Shown: positions 35,501 to 44,061, numbered from the stretch's first letter. The stretch: DNA of 64,000 bases from Lachnospiraceae bacterium (GCA_910574185.1 CAJSZQ010000015.1:1-64000), one strand, 5' to 3'. Made by a program: numbers and translations. Notes: a model not told the origin generated them from the letters alone.

Positions 35501-35572
35501 TTTTTTATAAGTACTTTAGTAGTTGTAATCACATTCAGCTTTTGCTGAATTGTTTTATGGTATATAGGTTAA

Positions 35573-37159
35573 TTATTTAGATGCTTTTCTGCGGCTTGCG
35601 AAGAATAAACCCGCTGCAACAACCATAATCAGGCATCCGCCGATGGTGAAGATGGTAGTACCGATACCACCGGTTGATGGGAGGGATGCGAGTTTGGTGT
35701 TCTTGAAGTTAAACGGATTTAATACTTCTTGATTAACAGTCACTTTTCCTTCGCCAACTTTGGTTCCTGCATCAAACGTATATCCTGCAGCTACTACGTC
35801 ATTCATCAGTACCTCATAACTTTCAAGCCGTCCGCTTTCATTATACGTAGCATTGAATGTAACTTTCACTGGTTCGCTGTTAATGGTGTATCCTTGAGGA
35901 GCTTTTGTCTCGACAAGATAATATGCAATATCACTGTCAAGACCATTAATCTCCAAGCGTCCATCCTCAGTTGTTGTAAAAGTATTCTCTCCACTAGCAT
36001 CTACAAACGCCGATCCCTTTGGACTTCCAACATAAAGCTGGAATTCTGCACCTGCAAGTGTCTTGCCTGTTTCTGTTGTGAATTCCTTGTCAGATTCTAC
36101 ATATTGTACATTTCCGTTCTCATCTACTTTAAAGAATTCACCGGATGCCTCCCAATTTAAACTGTCTCCGGTAACCTTAGTATCAATACCAAAGGTATAA
36201 TGCCATGTCTCGTCGCCGGCTGATGCTGTACTGTCATGAGTAGAGTAGTCAAGCTTTGCCGTATTGTTAAGTTCGTCAACCGTTAACTTTGCGCCACTTG
36301 TCACCTTTCCATAGTAAGTAAGAACAATTTCCTTTCCTCTGTTCTCATGAAGGAAGTTATCATCACTCAAATCTACAGTAAATGCTGTAGCTTCATTCTG
36401 AATCGCCGTATTTACTGCGTTCGTAGCAAATTCAACTGAACTGCCATTAACTGTGATAGAAGGTACATTATCCTCATCCTTAACCAAACTCAGTCCGGTC
36501 AAAGTATCGCTAATAGTGAATGTTAAGTTTGTCTGGCTCAATGGATAACTTGGAATCGTCGTTTTAATCTGGAAATCAATGATATCGCCATACTGTACGC
36601 CGTTTACATCCGGAGTCGTTGCGGTTTTCTCAAATGGTATTGGTGACCTTTTGAGATATACCCCATCAGTAAATGTATCCGTTGCCAGATTCAACGTACC
36701 ATAGTCTAATCCTTCCGGAGTCTGACTTACGCTGACAATTGCAGGGTTATATACATACTCTGTTGCACCGTTGACAACAATCATCCATGAACCTGCTTCC
36801 TGCGGCTTAAAGGTATATGTGTATGTTCCGTCTACCTCTGTATACTCTGTAATTGCCACAGGAGCATCCAAATCATTTAAGTGCTTGTAAAATAAGTCCT
36901 GAATATTTGCTCCACTTGGCTCAAGCTGCCCATTTTCATCTGTGTTAATAGAACCTTCTACAACTGGCACATATTTTCCTACGGGATCATAGTTAATAAT
37001 CTTGTATGCCAGAACCTCTATCTCGTTAGGTTCTCCTTCTTTTGATATGCCGCTAATCGTAATCGCTGCAGCCTTTTCGTCTGCAAATGCCGTCAAAGAC
37101 ATTCCCAGCACCATTGCCAGTGATAACATCACCGCAAATAACTTTTTAAACTTCTTCAT
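35573..37159 (-). CDS. Major pilin (isopeptide-forming LPSTG fimbrial protein), 528 aa
   Basis: Backbone pilin exported by Sec (LSLAMVLGMSLTAFA then DEKAAA) and polymerised by class C sortase. The N-terminal D1 domain (about 30-165) is followed by a pilin motif candidate (GVYLKRSPIPFEKTA, Lys near 169-178), a fimbrial isopeptide backbone domain (about 180-345), and a SpaA/CnaB domain (about 365-455) with the E-box YYLVETKAPQGYT. The sorting signal LPSTGG begins at residue 493 and is followed by a hydrophobic helix and RRKASK. It lies downstream of the tip adhesin gene and upstream of both sortases, the usual pilus-operon order. Confidence 0.93.
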   Translation of the reverse strand: MKKFKKLFAVMLSLAMVLGMSLTAFADEKAAAITISGISKEGEPNEIEVLAYKIINYDPVGKYVPVVEGSINTDENGQLEPSGANIQDLFYKHLNDLDAPVAITEYTEVDGTYTYTFKPQEAGSWMIVVNGATEYVYNPAIVSVSQTPEGLDYGTLNLATDTFTDGVYLKRSPIPFEKTATTPDVNGVQYGDIIDFQIKTTIPSYPLSQTNLTFTISDTLTGLSLVKDEDNVPSITVNGSSVEFATNAVNTAIQNEATAFTVDLSDDNFLHENRGKEIVLTYYGKVTSGAKLTVDELNNTAKLDYSTHDSTASAGDETWHYTFGIDTKVTGDSLNWEASGEFFKVDENGNVQYVESDKEFTTETGKTLAGAEFQLYVGSPKGSAFVDASGENTFTTTEDGRLEINGLDSDIAYYLVETKAPQGYTINSEPVKVTFNATYNESGRLESYEVLMNDVVAAGYTFDAGTKVGEGKVTVNQEVLNPFNFKNTKLASLPSTGGIGTTIFTIGGCLIMVVAAGLFFASRRKASK

Positions 37160-37288
37160 TTCTTTCTCCTTTTTTAATTTTTTGCTTTCCTTTAGAGTTA
37201 CATGTGCTCTTTACACTGCCGTCTCCAGCGCAAGCTATGTGCCCATATTCAGGCGGTGCAAGGACCGCCAAAAAGTTAGTTTCATATT

Positions 37289-40200
37289 TTAACTTCTCAG
37301 CACCCCCCTACGTTTTTTTCTATATGTTATCAGTGTTGCTGTTGTCATTAACAGCAGACCACCGAACATATACCAGTAAGTTCCGGGACCGCCAGTGGAT
37401 GGAAGTTCATACAAAATTTCATCAATAAAGGCATATACAAAAATCAGCTCACCATTCACATCATTGTTAACCTCAACTGGTTCTACCGGCGTTTTATTTT
37501 CATCATTCAATGTTACAACCGCTTTAATTGTAGAACCTGTTTCGTTTTCGATTTTTGTAACTGTAACTACCCACTCAACTCCGCTTAACATATATCCGGC
37601 CGGCGCTTCTACTTCCTTCATTATATATGTCCCTGGGATTATTTCTGTTTGTTTCTCAGACGTCCGAGCCGTCCATTCTATCCCCTTGCTTGTAGAAATA
37701 CCGTCATATGTTGGAAGTTCTTGCTCTGTCTCGTCCTTATTTCCTTCAGGCATTAACAATTCCTCATCTGTATCATCAGACTTCGGTGTTAATATAAATT
37801 TGGCGCCTTCCAAATTGCCGGTTTCCGCATCCGTTCCTCTTTTCACCATATCAAATTTGGTAAGCAAAGTATTTGTTACCGTCAATGTTGCCGGAGTATC
37901 CTGACTGGTTGAACTTCCCGCCGAATAACTTACTTTATATTTTGCACCGTCTGCCCCTGCCATCTGTCCGCCTTCATCAACTGGATGCAAGTCGCCATCT
38001 GTACCGTAATACATTTCTTTTACACTATAGAAAACCTTTTTTGCCGTATACAAACCAGTATTTTCATCCAATTGATATTCACAGTATTCCGGAAGATTAT
38101 CTATGGTCTTCGGGCTCCAATTTTCCGAAGCCTTTAAAGTGACATCTCTATGTTTATCCTCTTTATCCCTATACGCTTCCCAAGTCTTACCTTCATCCTT
38201 ACTGGAATACAGTCTTAGGATAACTTCTGATGGACGATATTTTTCTAATGTTCCCGCATCATTTATCCAGTTCTTTTCAACTGTCACACTTACTGGGATT
38301 AAAGCATTTACCAACTTGCCTGAGTCATTTGGGTCAATCACACTTGTATACCCCGGCGGAAGGTTCATCTCTTTCGCCGTATACGTATAATCATATCTTC
38401 CCTGCGTCTGCCCGTTAACTTTTGGTAATCCCGTCCATTTATATGTCCAGCTTCCATCCTCCTGCGGTAATATTATCTTTTCGCTTGTTGGCTGACTGCT
38501 GATAACGTTATCGTTCTCATCTTTACATTCCTGTACCAGAGTAACCTCAACTTTTGTAGGCCTGTATGGATTGTTATTATCTGCCCACGCTTTAGATATC
38601 GAATACTCCGTTGTCTCCATTTCAGGTACTGTAATCGGAACTGCTTCAGGCAGAATAAACTGCATGTAACAGCAAGAACCAAAACCACCGCGCTCCATAT
38701 AAAAGACTTTCAACGTATGATTCTTTGTTTTATCTTCCAACAACCCCTTTTCCTGCATCCATGCACGTAAATCAATTGATTCCCCAACCGCTGGATGAAT
38801 ACCGCCAATATCTACCGCTTTTATTCCGTCTATAAACAGCCAGAAATCATCATCTCCCCGGAAATAAAACTCCATAGGCCCAGTATAATCGCCTACTTTG
38901 AACTCCATGGCATAAGACATTCCAAAATGCCAGTTATGATTTTTCGTTTTATCATCTGTTAATGCATCGTCATTTCTGGCATGAGTACCGCCATCCCCTT
39001 CTAAGTACTTATACTCGCCGTAGGTTCCTCCTAGATCTGGATCTCCAGGTTGACGCCCCAATCCATCCAACGGCCAGAACAAATTTGAACATACATCCCC
39101 TGTCGAATACTTATAAGTACTAATTTTCGTTAAATCACCGGTTCTCTGTTTGCCTCCATCATTTACATATTGCAGCGTATACGTATCACCGTTTTGTTTG
39201 AACCCTAATTTGTATTGATTATATACAGTTGTTCCGGTTCCGGCTGCAAATAAACTTTTAGGAGCCTGGACATTAAATTTTAAATCCCCATTTTCACTTG
39301 TCAGTGTATCTCCTACAACTCCCTCTATAATCTTACCCAAACCATTGCTAAATTTTCCATTTGTCCTATTTAAATACAAACCATTATATGTTGCTGTACT
39401 GACCCAAGAAGACCTGTTTCCAGATGCATGCTGACCTACGGCAAGTTTATTTCCGCTTCCGCTAAAATTAGTTTCTTGATTTATTCCCTTCTCTGCCGTC
39501 TTTAAATATTTTCTGGTATTTGCCGAATTCTGATTCTTATCCCCTCCGCTGGCGTTGTAAAAGTATCCATCGCTAATATCATAATCATAGAATACAACAT
39601 CTGTCTTCTTGGTATTACTTTCTTTTTTTGGTGTATACAAAAAACGAATAATCGAACCTTCCTTCAAATTATCAATCGTTCCATCCGAAGACAAATCATA
39701 TTCTTGGTACGTACCCTCTTTCCAGGTTTCTACTCCCTTATTTGATACATCATTTGTTACCCAAACTTTATTCGCTGTATAATTTACGTCTGTCCGAACA
39801 TTACATATTTTACTCAGTTCCGTAACATCCGCATAATACTCATTGGGAATCTCAATAGTATCCGTAGAGTAAATTTCTGTATTTATCTCTTTTGTATTAA
39901 TTGTTGTATTCCCATTCGTGTATACCGTATCTGTGCCTGCCGACGCATCCGCCGAGCCATTAATTGTTGTAATCTTCTCACCCCAATGCTCTACGGTAAC
40001 ATTAATCTTTCCAAATATATCAACATCCGTCAAATTAACATATACATACACCGAAAAATGCTCTGTCTCAATTACCACTTCCTTTTCTTCTGTTGCAGTC
40101 GCTTCCATATCTGTTGTTTCACCGGTATTTTCATCTACATGAATAACGTTGACTTCCGTTGTCTCATCCTCTACCGATTCCACAACTTCCTGTCCAGAGA

Positions 40201-41680
40201 ATTTCACAGATACCGGTCCTAACGGCTGCACTTCTTCTCCATCTACCAGAAGCTTAATATCAAACGCCTGATAATTCTCTACCTTTTTCTCTTGCTTCTC
40301 TGCTTCTTTGTCAATTGCTTCTTCAATCGTTGCAATTGTCTCTTCATCTTCTATCTTCTCCGCCTGAATGCTATAATTCTTATCTTTCTCAAAGGAACTC
40401 TCCGGTCCGCTTAAGGTGATGACAGTTCCGTCTATCTCCGTCGTCAGCTCAACCGTTGCCTCCTCCGGAACTTCCTCATTTGTCTCTTCCCCTTCGGTCT
40501 TCTCATTCTCTTCCGCCAGTCCATCCTCGTTATTTTCTCCGGTTTCTTTATTATCTCCGTCGGATTCCGCGTCGTTCTTATCCGTTTCCGTTCCTTCTTC
40601 CCCTTCGTTTCCGTCCGTTGCTTCCTTCGGCTCTTCATCCAGCCCCTTATACTCTTCCTCCATATCTGTTATCTTCAGATACTCGGAAATCTGCTCGTTA
40701 TTCACATCGTATGTATTTTCCTTAACCTGATTATCACTGTTTCCCTCGATAACCTTTATCTCATGATTCTCTTTATTATAGGAAGAAACAATTCCCATCT
40801 GACGCTCTGTCTCTTCATTTTCTTTCTCAAAGAAAACAATGTCTCCGGCTTCCGGCTCATATTCTTTATCCGCTGTGAGGTAAACGATTTTATTTCCCCC
40901 ATCGGCCTCTACGAATTTGCTATACCATTCGGCCGTATTCATCTCCGCCGGGAACATTTCAGAAGATGCAAGCCCTGCATAATACATACAGAAGTTTACA
41001 AAGGACGCATCCCAATCTGTATACGGGTCTCCTGCAAATTGTCCATACCGGGTATATCCTTTGTGGCTTCCGTCCTCTGCAACCGTATAGTTATCAATAC
41101 TTTCTTTATAATCAAGCTGCAGCCTTGCCGCAATTACCAGATTTTCGCCCCAGTTTTCTTTCCACTCCACACCCTCATACTGTGCTGTCCACTGGGATTC
41201 TTCTTCTACATCTGCAGACTTGTCGATATAACATTCTTCCTCATGCTGATGTTCCTCTTTTCCGCAGGAAAGCTGTTTCGTATAACATTCCTCTCCATGC
41301 GTATGACCTTCAGATTCTTCCTGTCCGCAGACTAATACGGATTCCGACTGATAGCATTCATCTATATGCTGATGCTCTTCACTTTCTTCCTGCCCGCAAA
41401 CCAATACAGATTCTTCCTGATAGCACGTCTCCGTATGCTGGTGTCCGCCGCCTTCTTCCTGACCGCAGTTCAAAGCGTCGCTGTAACATTCGTCCGTATG
41501 CTGATGCTCTTCCTTTCCACACTTTGGTTCTCCCGTCGTAGCGATTCCGGCTCTTGACAGTCCCCAAATGACGCCAGCCACTACCATAACTGCAAACACA
41601 GCCGTAACAGTCCTGAACCTCCTGTGTTTCTTCTGCTTTTTCCCTAACTCATTTAAATATTCTCTCACAAGTTCCTGCAT
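37289..41680 (-). CDS. Large LPSTG tip adhesin with Cys/His repeats, degenerate amidase and fibro-slime domains, 1463 aa
   Basis: Surface protein. In order: a basic N-terminus and signal-anchor helix (23-43); five CG...HxH...CY repeats (54-151); a CHAP/NlpC-like domain (about 205-325) whose catalytic Cys position is Asp224 (TDWDASFVNFC) and whose His position in ERQMGIVSS is Met/Gln, so it is probably inactive. An acidic linker (about 340-410) and an Ig-like region (about 410-560) follow. Then come a fibro-slime/PA14-like domain (about 850-1020, FYFRGDDDFWLFIDG), two CnaB domains (about 1030-1260), a SpaA-type domain and LPSTGG at 1426. The size and operon position fit a pilus tip adhesin; the ligand is unknown. 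Confidence 0.88.
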   Translation of the reverse strand: MQELVREYLNELGKKQKKHRRFRTVTAVFAVMVVAGVIWGLSRAGIATTGEPKCGKEEHQHTDECYSDALNCGQEEGGGHQHTETCYQEESVLVCGQEESEEHQHIDECYQSESVLVCGQEESEGHTHGEECYTKQLSCGKEEHQHEEECYIDKSADVEEESQWTAQYEGVEWKENWGENLVIAARLQLDYKESIDNYTVAEDGSHKGYTRYGQFAGDPYTDWDASFVNFCMYYAGLASSEMFPAEMNTAEWYSKFVEADGGNKIVYLTADKEYEPEAGDIVFFEKENEETERQMGIVSSYNKENHEIKVIEGNSDNQVKENTYDVNNEQISEYLKITDMEEEYKGLDEEPKEATDGNEGEEGTETDKNDAESDGDNKETGENNEDGLAEENEKTEGEETNEEVPEEATVELTTEIDGTVITLSGPESSFEKDKNYSIQAEKIEDEETIATIEEAIDKEAEKQEKKVENYQAFDIKLLVDGEEVQPLGPVSVKFSGQEVVESVEDETTEVNVIHVDENTGETTDMEATATEEKEVVIETEHFSVYVYVNLTDVDIFGKINVTVEHWGEKITTINGSADASAGTDTVYTNGNTTINTKEINTEIYSTDTIEIPNEYYADVTELSKICNVRTDVNYTANKVWVTNDVSNKGVETWKEGTYQEYDLSSDGTIDNLKEGSIIRFLYTPKKESNTKKTDVVFYDYDISDGYFYNASGGDKNQNSANTRKYLKTAEKGINQETNFSGSGNKLAVGQHASGNRSSWVSTATYNGLYLNRTNGKFSNGLGKIIEGVVGDTLTSENGDLKFNVQAPKSLFAAGTGTTVYNQYKLGFKQNGDTYTLQYVNDGGKQRTGDLTKISTYKYSTGDVCSNLFWPLDGLGRQPGDPDLGGTYGEYKYLEGDGGTHARNDDALTDDKTKNHNWHFGMSYAMEFKVGDYTGPMEFYFRGDDDFWLFIDGIKAVDIGGIHPAVGESIDLRAWMQEKGLLEDKTKNHTLKVFYMERGGFGSCCYMQFILPEAVPITVPEMETTEYSISKAWADNNNPYRPTKVEVTLVQECKDENDNVISSQPTSEKIILPQEDGSWTYKWTGLPKVNGQTQGRYDYTYTAKEMNLPPGYTSVIDPNDSGKLVNALIPVSVTVEKNWINDAGTLEKYRPSEVILRLYSSKDEGKTWEAYRDKEDKHRDVTLKASENWSPKTIDNLPEYCEYQLDENTGLYTAKKVFYSVKEMYYGTDGDLHPVDEGGQMAGADGAKYKVSYSAGSSTSQDTPATLTVTNTLLTKFDMVKRGTDAETGNLEGAKFILTPKSDDTDEELLMPEGNKDETEQELPTYDGISTSKGIEWTARTSEKQTEIIPGTYIMKEVEAPAGYMLSGVEWVVTVTKIENETGSTIKAVVTLNDENKTPVEPVEVNNDVNGELIFVYAFIDEILYELPSTGGPGTYWYMFGGLLLMTTATLITYRKKRRGVLRS

Positions 41681-41703
41681 CTTCTCACCTTCTTAATGCA
41701 TAC

Positions 41704-41730
41704 CTTAACGAACGTAAGTCGTTCGTTAAG
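41704..41730 (-). other. Perfect stem-loop between signal peptidase and tip adhesin genes
   Basis: CTTAACGAACG (41704-41714) pairs with CGTTCGTTAAG (41720-41730), 11 bp with a 5-nt loop, 24 nt above the tip adhesin ATG. There is no T-tract, so it is more likely an RNA processing or translation control stem than a terminator. Confidence 0.5.
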
Positions 41731-41738
41731 TATAGTTT

Positions 41739-42368
41739 CTAGTTCCTATTTGAATCAGCGTGCGCCTCAAAATCACGTCCTATCTTTGTCAGCGGCCACA
41801 CTCTGACGACTGCTTTCCCTACAATTTGCTCATTTTGTACACATCCTATTGACCTTATACGGCTATCAAGAGATACCGCTCTGTTGTCCCCCAATACGAA
41901 ATACATTCCATCCGGAACCTGATAAGGAAAGTCAAGTTCACATTTCCCCAAACTACTTTTCGCAAGATAAGGCTCTTCCAGCAGCTCATCATTGACATAT
42001 ACGCCGCCCTTTTTATCAATATCTATCTTATCCCCCGATGTTCCGATAACGCGCTTTAGAAATATATTTCCTCCATAATAGAATCCGATAATATCTCCCG
42101 GTTCTATTTCCTCGGTCTGATGAAGAAATATCACCTCATCCGCCTCGAAGGTCGGCGACATACTAGAACCGTTTACCTTTATCAGTACAAAAATCCTTGT
42201 TACTGCCAGCGCTGCCACAGCCGCTACCACAATCAGCACTCCTGCGATATTTAAAAGCGCCTTCCGAAAATTTCTCCCCGATTCCACTCTTGCCAGCTCT
42301 ACCTGTAGATTTTCTATAGATGGTATATCGCCAAGTTCCGGCTGACCCTTTTCTTTCTTCTTATCCAT
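41739..42368 (-). CDS. Signal peptidase I, Lep type, pilus locus
   Basis: Type I signal peptidase with the bacterial Ser/Lys dyad: Ser in NGSSMSPTFEADE and Lys in NIFLKRVIGTSGD. Also present are YFVLGDNRAVSLDSR (box E) and a single N-terminal membrane helix (about 35-60). Such SipA/LepA-like peptidases are found in Gram-positive pilus loci, where they aid pilin assembly. The start is ATG 42368 (MDKKKEKGQPEL), which overlaps the upstream stop by 8 nt; the longer open frame reads into the upstream gene. At 209 aa it is a normal length. It contrasts with the SipW-type enzyme at the other end of the locus. Confidence 0.92.
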   Translation of the reverse strand: MDKKKEKGQPELGDIPSIENLQVELARVESGRNFRKALLNIAGVLIVVAAVAALAVTRIFVLIKVNGSSMSPTFEADEVIFLHQTEEIEPGDIIGFYYGGNIFLKRVIGTSGDKIDIDKKGGVYVNDELLEEPYLAKSSLGKCELDFPYQVPDGMYFVLGDNRAVSLDSRIRSIGCVQNEQIVGKAVVRVWPLTKIGRDFEAHADSNRN

Positions 42369-42951
42369 GAGTCTCACCCGAAGCCGTCGTCCTGATATAA
42401 CCAGCTTCATCTCCTGAACCCATACCGGTTCTCTGTCCGGTATCTGTATCAGGCTGACCGCCCCCGAATGCCGTATATCTGGCGCGAGAAGTCGTCGTTT
42501 TCCTTCGGATACCTGCCCTCCATCCAGATTCAAATGGAACCTGCTTCTCCTCCGGCAGTTCTGGTACTACTGACATTCGGGATGTATGCTCGCCAAGCCT
42601 TCTGATATTCATCAGATACTGGTCTGCCGCCTGCTGAGCAACCTCGAAAACGCCATTCAGCTTAAGCGCCGCCTCAGCAATAGAGCCCGCTTCTTCCAGT
42701 TCTATTACTCTGTTCAGCTTCATCTCCTCTAACGTCCCCTTAAGAGCTGAAATCTGTGCATCCTTCTGATTTAGACGCTCATCCTTCACATTCAGTTTTC
42801 CAATCAGCCTCTCATACCGCTCGGTAAGTTCCGCAAGCGCTGCATTCGCTTCATCCGACTCCCTCTGCAGCCGCTCCGTCTCCTTGCATTGAACGAGAAG
42901 CATTTTCAACAGTTCCCTTCTTCTTAGTCTGCGTAATTCTTTATCTGCCAT
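42361..42951 (-). CDS. Coiled-coil protein of unknown role, pilus-locus head, 196 aa
   Basis: Cytoplasmic protein with an N-terminal basic helix (ELRRLRRRELLKMLLVQ), a coiled coil (about 20-85, ETERLQRESDEANAALAELT) and a second helix (LEEAGSIAEAALKLNGVFEVAQ, split as LEEAGSIAEAALKL and NGVFEVAQ). The disordered C-terminus is rich in Gly, Arg, Thr and Asp. Small proteins of this layout accompany sortase loci in some Clostridia, but their role is not known to me. It overlaps the signal peptidase gene by 8 nt and lies 7 nt below the first gene, so it is co-translated with them. A membrane-proximal scaffold or regulator is possible, but no function is assigned. Confidence 0.72.
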   Translation of the reverse strand: MADKELRRLRRRELLKMLLVQCKETERLQRESDEANAALAELTERYERLIGKLNVKDERLNQKDAQISALKGTLEEMKLNRVIELEEAGSIAEAALKLNGVFEVAQQAADQYLMNIRRLGEHTSRMSVVPELPEEKQVPFESGWRAGIRRKTTTSRARYTAFGGGQPDTDTGQRTGMGSGDEAGYIRTTASGETHG

Positions 42952-42958
42952 ATCACAC

Positions 42959-43444
42959 CTACTCTAATTCGTCGCTATATTCTGCTCCCGTTTTCCGTTC
43001 TGCATCGTCAAGCGCTCCGTCAATAATCTTAATCAGTTCCAATAATGAGCGGAAATGTACGCTCCTGTTTTCCTCTAAATATGTTACCTTACCCTGCCAA
43101 CTGCTATGCTGTCTATGCTGAACACGAATCGCAAAGGTTCCAAGATGTCCATGCTGTCTTAACAGTTCATCATCTTTCAAAATTCTCTTCATCCTTTCCT
43201 TTTTTCGGTAATAATGCGTATTGCCATATATATCTCTGTCATTTGTTCCCATAAAAGGAAATCCCAATGCATTAAATAACTCTTCTGCAACCCGGATAAT
43301 CTTCTCATATCCCATAAAAGGGATTCCTTGTTCCCGATATCCATGATACAGACGTCCTTCTGTTCTGCCTTCGCCATTTCTGTCAATGCATAATACAATT
43401 CCATTCGGAGAGTCTATATATCCGAAATCCTCCGTCATTCGCAT
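42959..43444 (-). CDS. Hypothetical protein, first gene of the pilus locus, 161 aa
   Basis: Unrecognised soluble protein. It has no signal peptide or membrane segment. The C-terminal part (about 108-155, LGTFAIRVQHRQHSSWQGKV then TYLEENRSVHFRSLLELI) reads like a small alpha/beta domain with a conserved Arg/His/Gln patch and a Ser-Phe-Arg-Ser motif before a final helix. The N-terminal half is Gly- and Tyr-rich. The start is ATG 43444 with GGAAGG; a GTG one codon earlier is in frame. It is the promoter-proximal gene of the ~15-kb locus, a position often held by a regulator. No DNA-binding motif is evident. Confidence 0.65.
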   Translation of the reverse strand: MRMTEDFGYIDSPNGIVLCIDRNGEGRTEGRLYHGYREQGIPFMGYEKIIRVAEELFNALGFPFMGTNDRDIYGNTHYYRKKERMKRILKDDELLRQHGHLGTFAIRVQHRQHSSWQGKVTYLEENRSVHFRSLLELIKIIDGALDDAERKTGAEYSDELE

Positions 43445-43561
43445 CACATCCTTCCCGCAGAACTCTATTATTTCACTCTAATTTACAGTTCTGTAAATCT
43501 TCCGAATCTTTTTCTACGCGCTTCCATGTATAGCATTTCTCTTAAATCTATTTAATTTAAG

Positions 43562-43587
43562 AAAAAGCGGTACAACGCCCGCTTTTT
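43562..43587 (-). terminator. Leader terminator/attenuator candidate upstream of the pilus locus
   Basis: Perfect 9-bp stem AAAAAGCGG (43562-43570) with CCGCTTTTT (43579-43587). On the minus strand the stem ends in TTTTT, followed by CTTAAATT. It lies about 118 nt upstream of the first gene. If transcription begins upstream, this stem would cap read-through and could be the control point. Confidence 0.55.
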
Positions 43588-43870
43588 ACTGGTTTTCGAC
43601 AAAATTCGACCACAATTTTGACCCCTATATAAAAAAATCGAAATTTTCAATATTTAATAATTGTTCTTTTTTTTAGAAATTTCCGTTATATGCGCTACCC
43701 TTTTTACGACCATTTAAAGATAAATTTTTTTACCATTATTTACCAATATTTGCTTATCAAGCAATTTTTGATGCCGATATATTATATAGTCGCGTTGACA
43801 ATTCCTTAATAAATGATATAATTTAAATTAGAAATAATAATTCTTATTATAATTTTTCATGATTTTTACT

Positions 43871-43936
43871 CTTAAAGTAAATAGCTTTAGGAGATTTTCT
43901 ATATTTTTTAACTCCTAAAGTAAATAGCTCTAGGAG
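43871..43936. repeat. Two direct 23-nt repeats, each an imperfect palindrome
   Basis: TTAAAGTAAATAGCTTTAGG and CTAAAGTAAATAGCTCTAGG (inner 20 nt shown) are 43 nt apart. Each pairs CTC(C)TAAAG with CTTTA(G)GAG across the AGTAAATAGCT centre. The plus-strand copy at 43914 is followed by TTTTTTATTTTT and could terminate; as a pair they also look like binding sites for a dimeric regulator. Confidence 0.5.
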
Positions 43937-44061
43937 CTTTTTTATTTTTGTGAGTATCGCACTGATTACCTGCTTCCTTCAAGCCTTTTATAATCAGGAA
44001 GCAGGTATAGAATAAAGATTGTGCTTCAGCGCATCCGTATACTTCGGATAAACGCACATAA

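Larger units (their letters stand above)
43448..44061. other. Long AT-rich leader/promoter region ahead of the pilus locus
   Basis: About 600 nt without a gene, far more AT-rich than the flanks. It includes a hairpin with a T-tract at 43562-43587, a triplicated GAC-(3-4 nt)-AATT-like pattern at about 43597-43626, a TATAAT box at about 43787-43792 on the minus strand, two near-identical 23-nt repeats (43871-43893 and 43914-43936) and a 10-bp stem ACCTGCTTCC/GGAAGCAGGT (43968-43977 with 43997-44006). The leader of the operon must arise here, but no single promoter stands out. Confidence 0.5.

Noticed and set aside
40416..40730. Ser/Pro-rich open frame of 104 codons opposite the tip adhesin
   Set aside because: It is the antisense image of the Glu/Asp/Asn-rich linker of the adhesin; such mirrors give long spurious frames.
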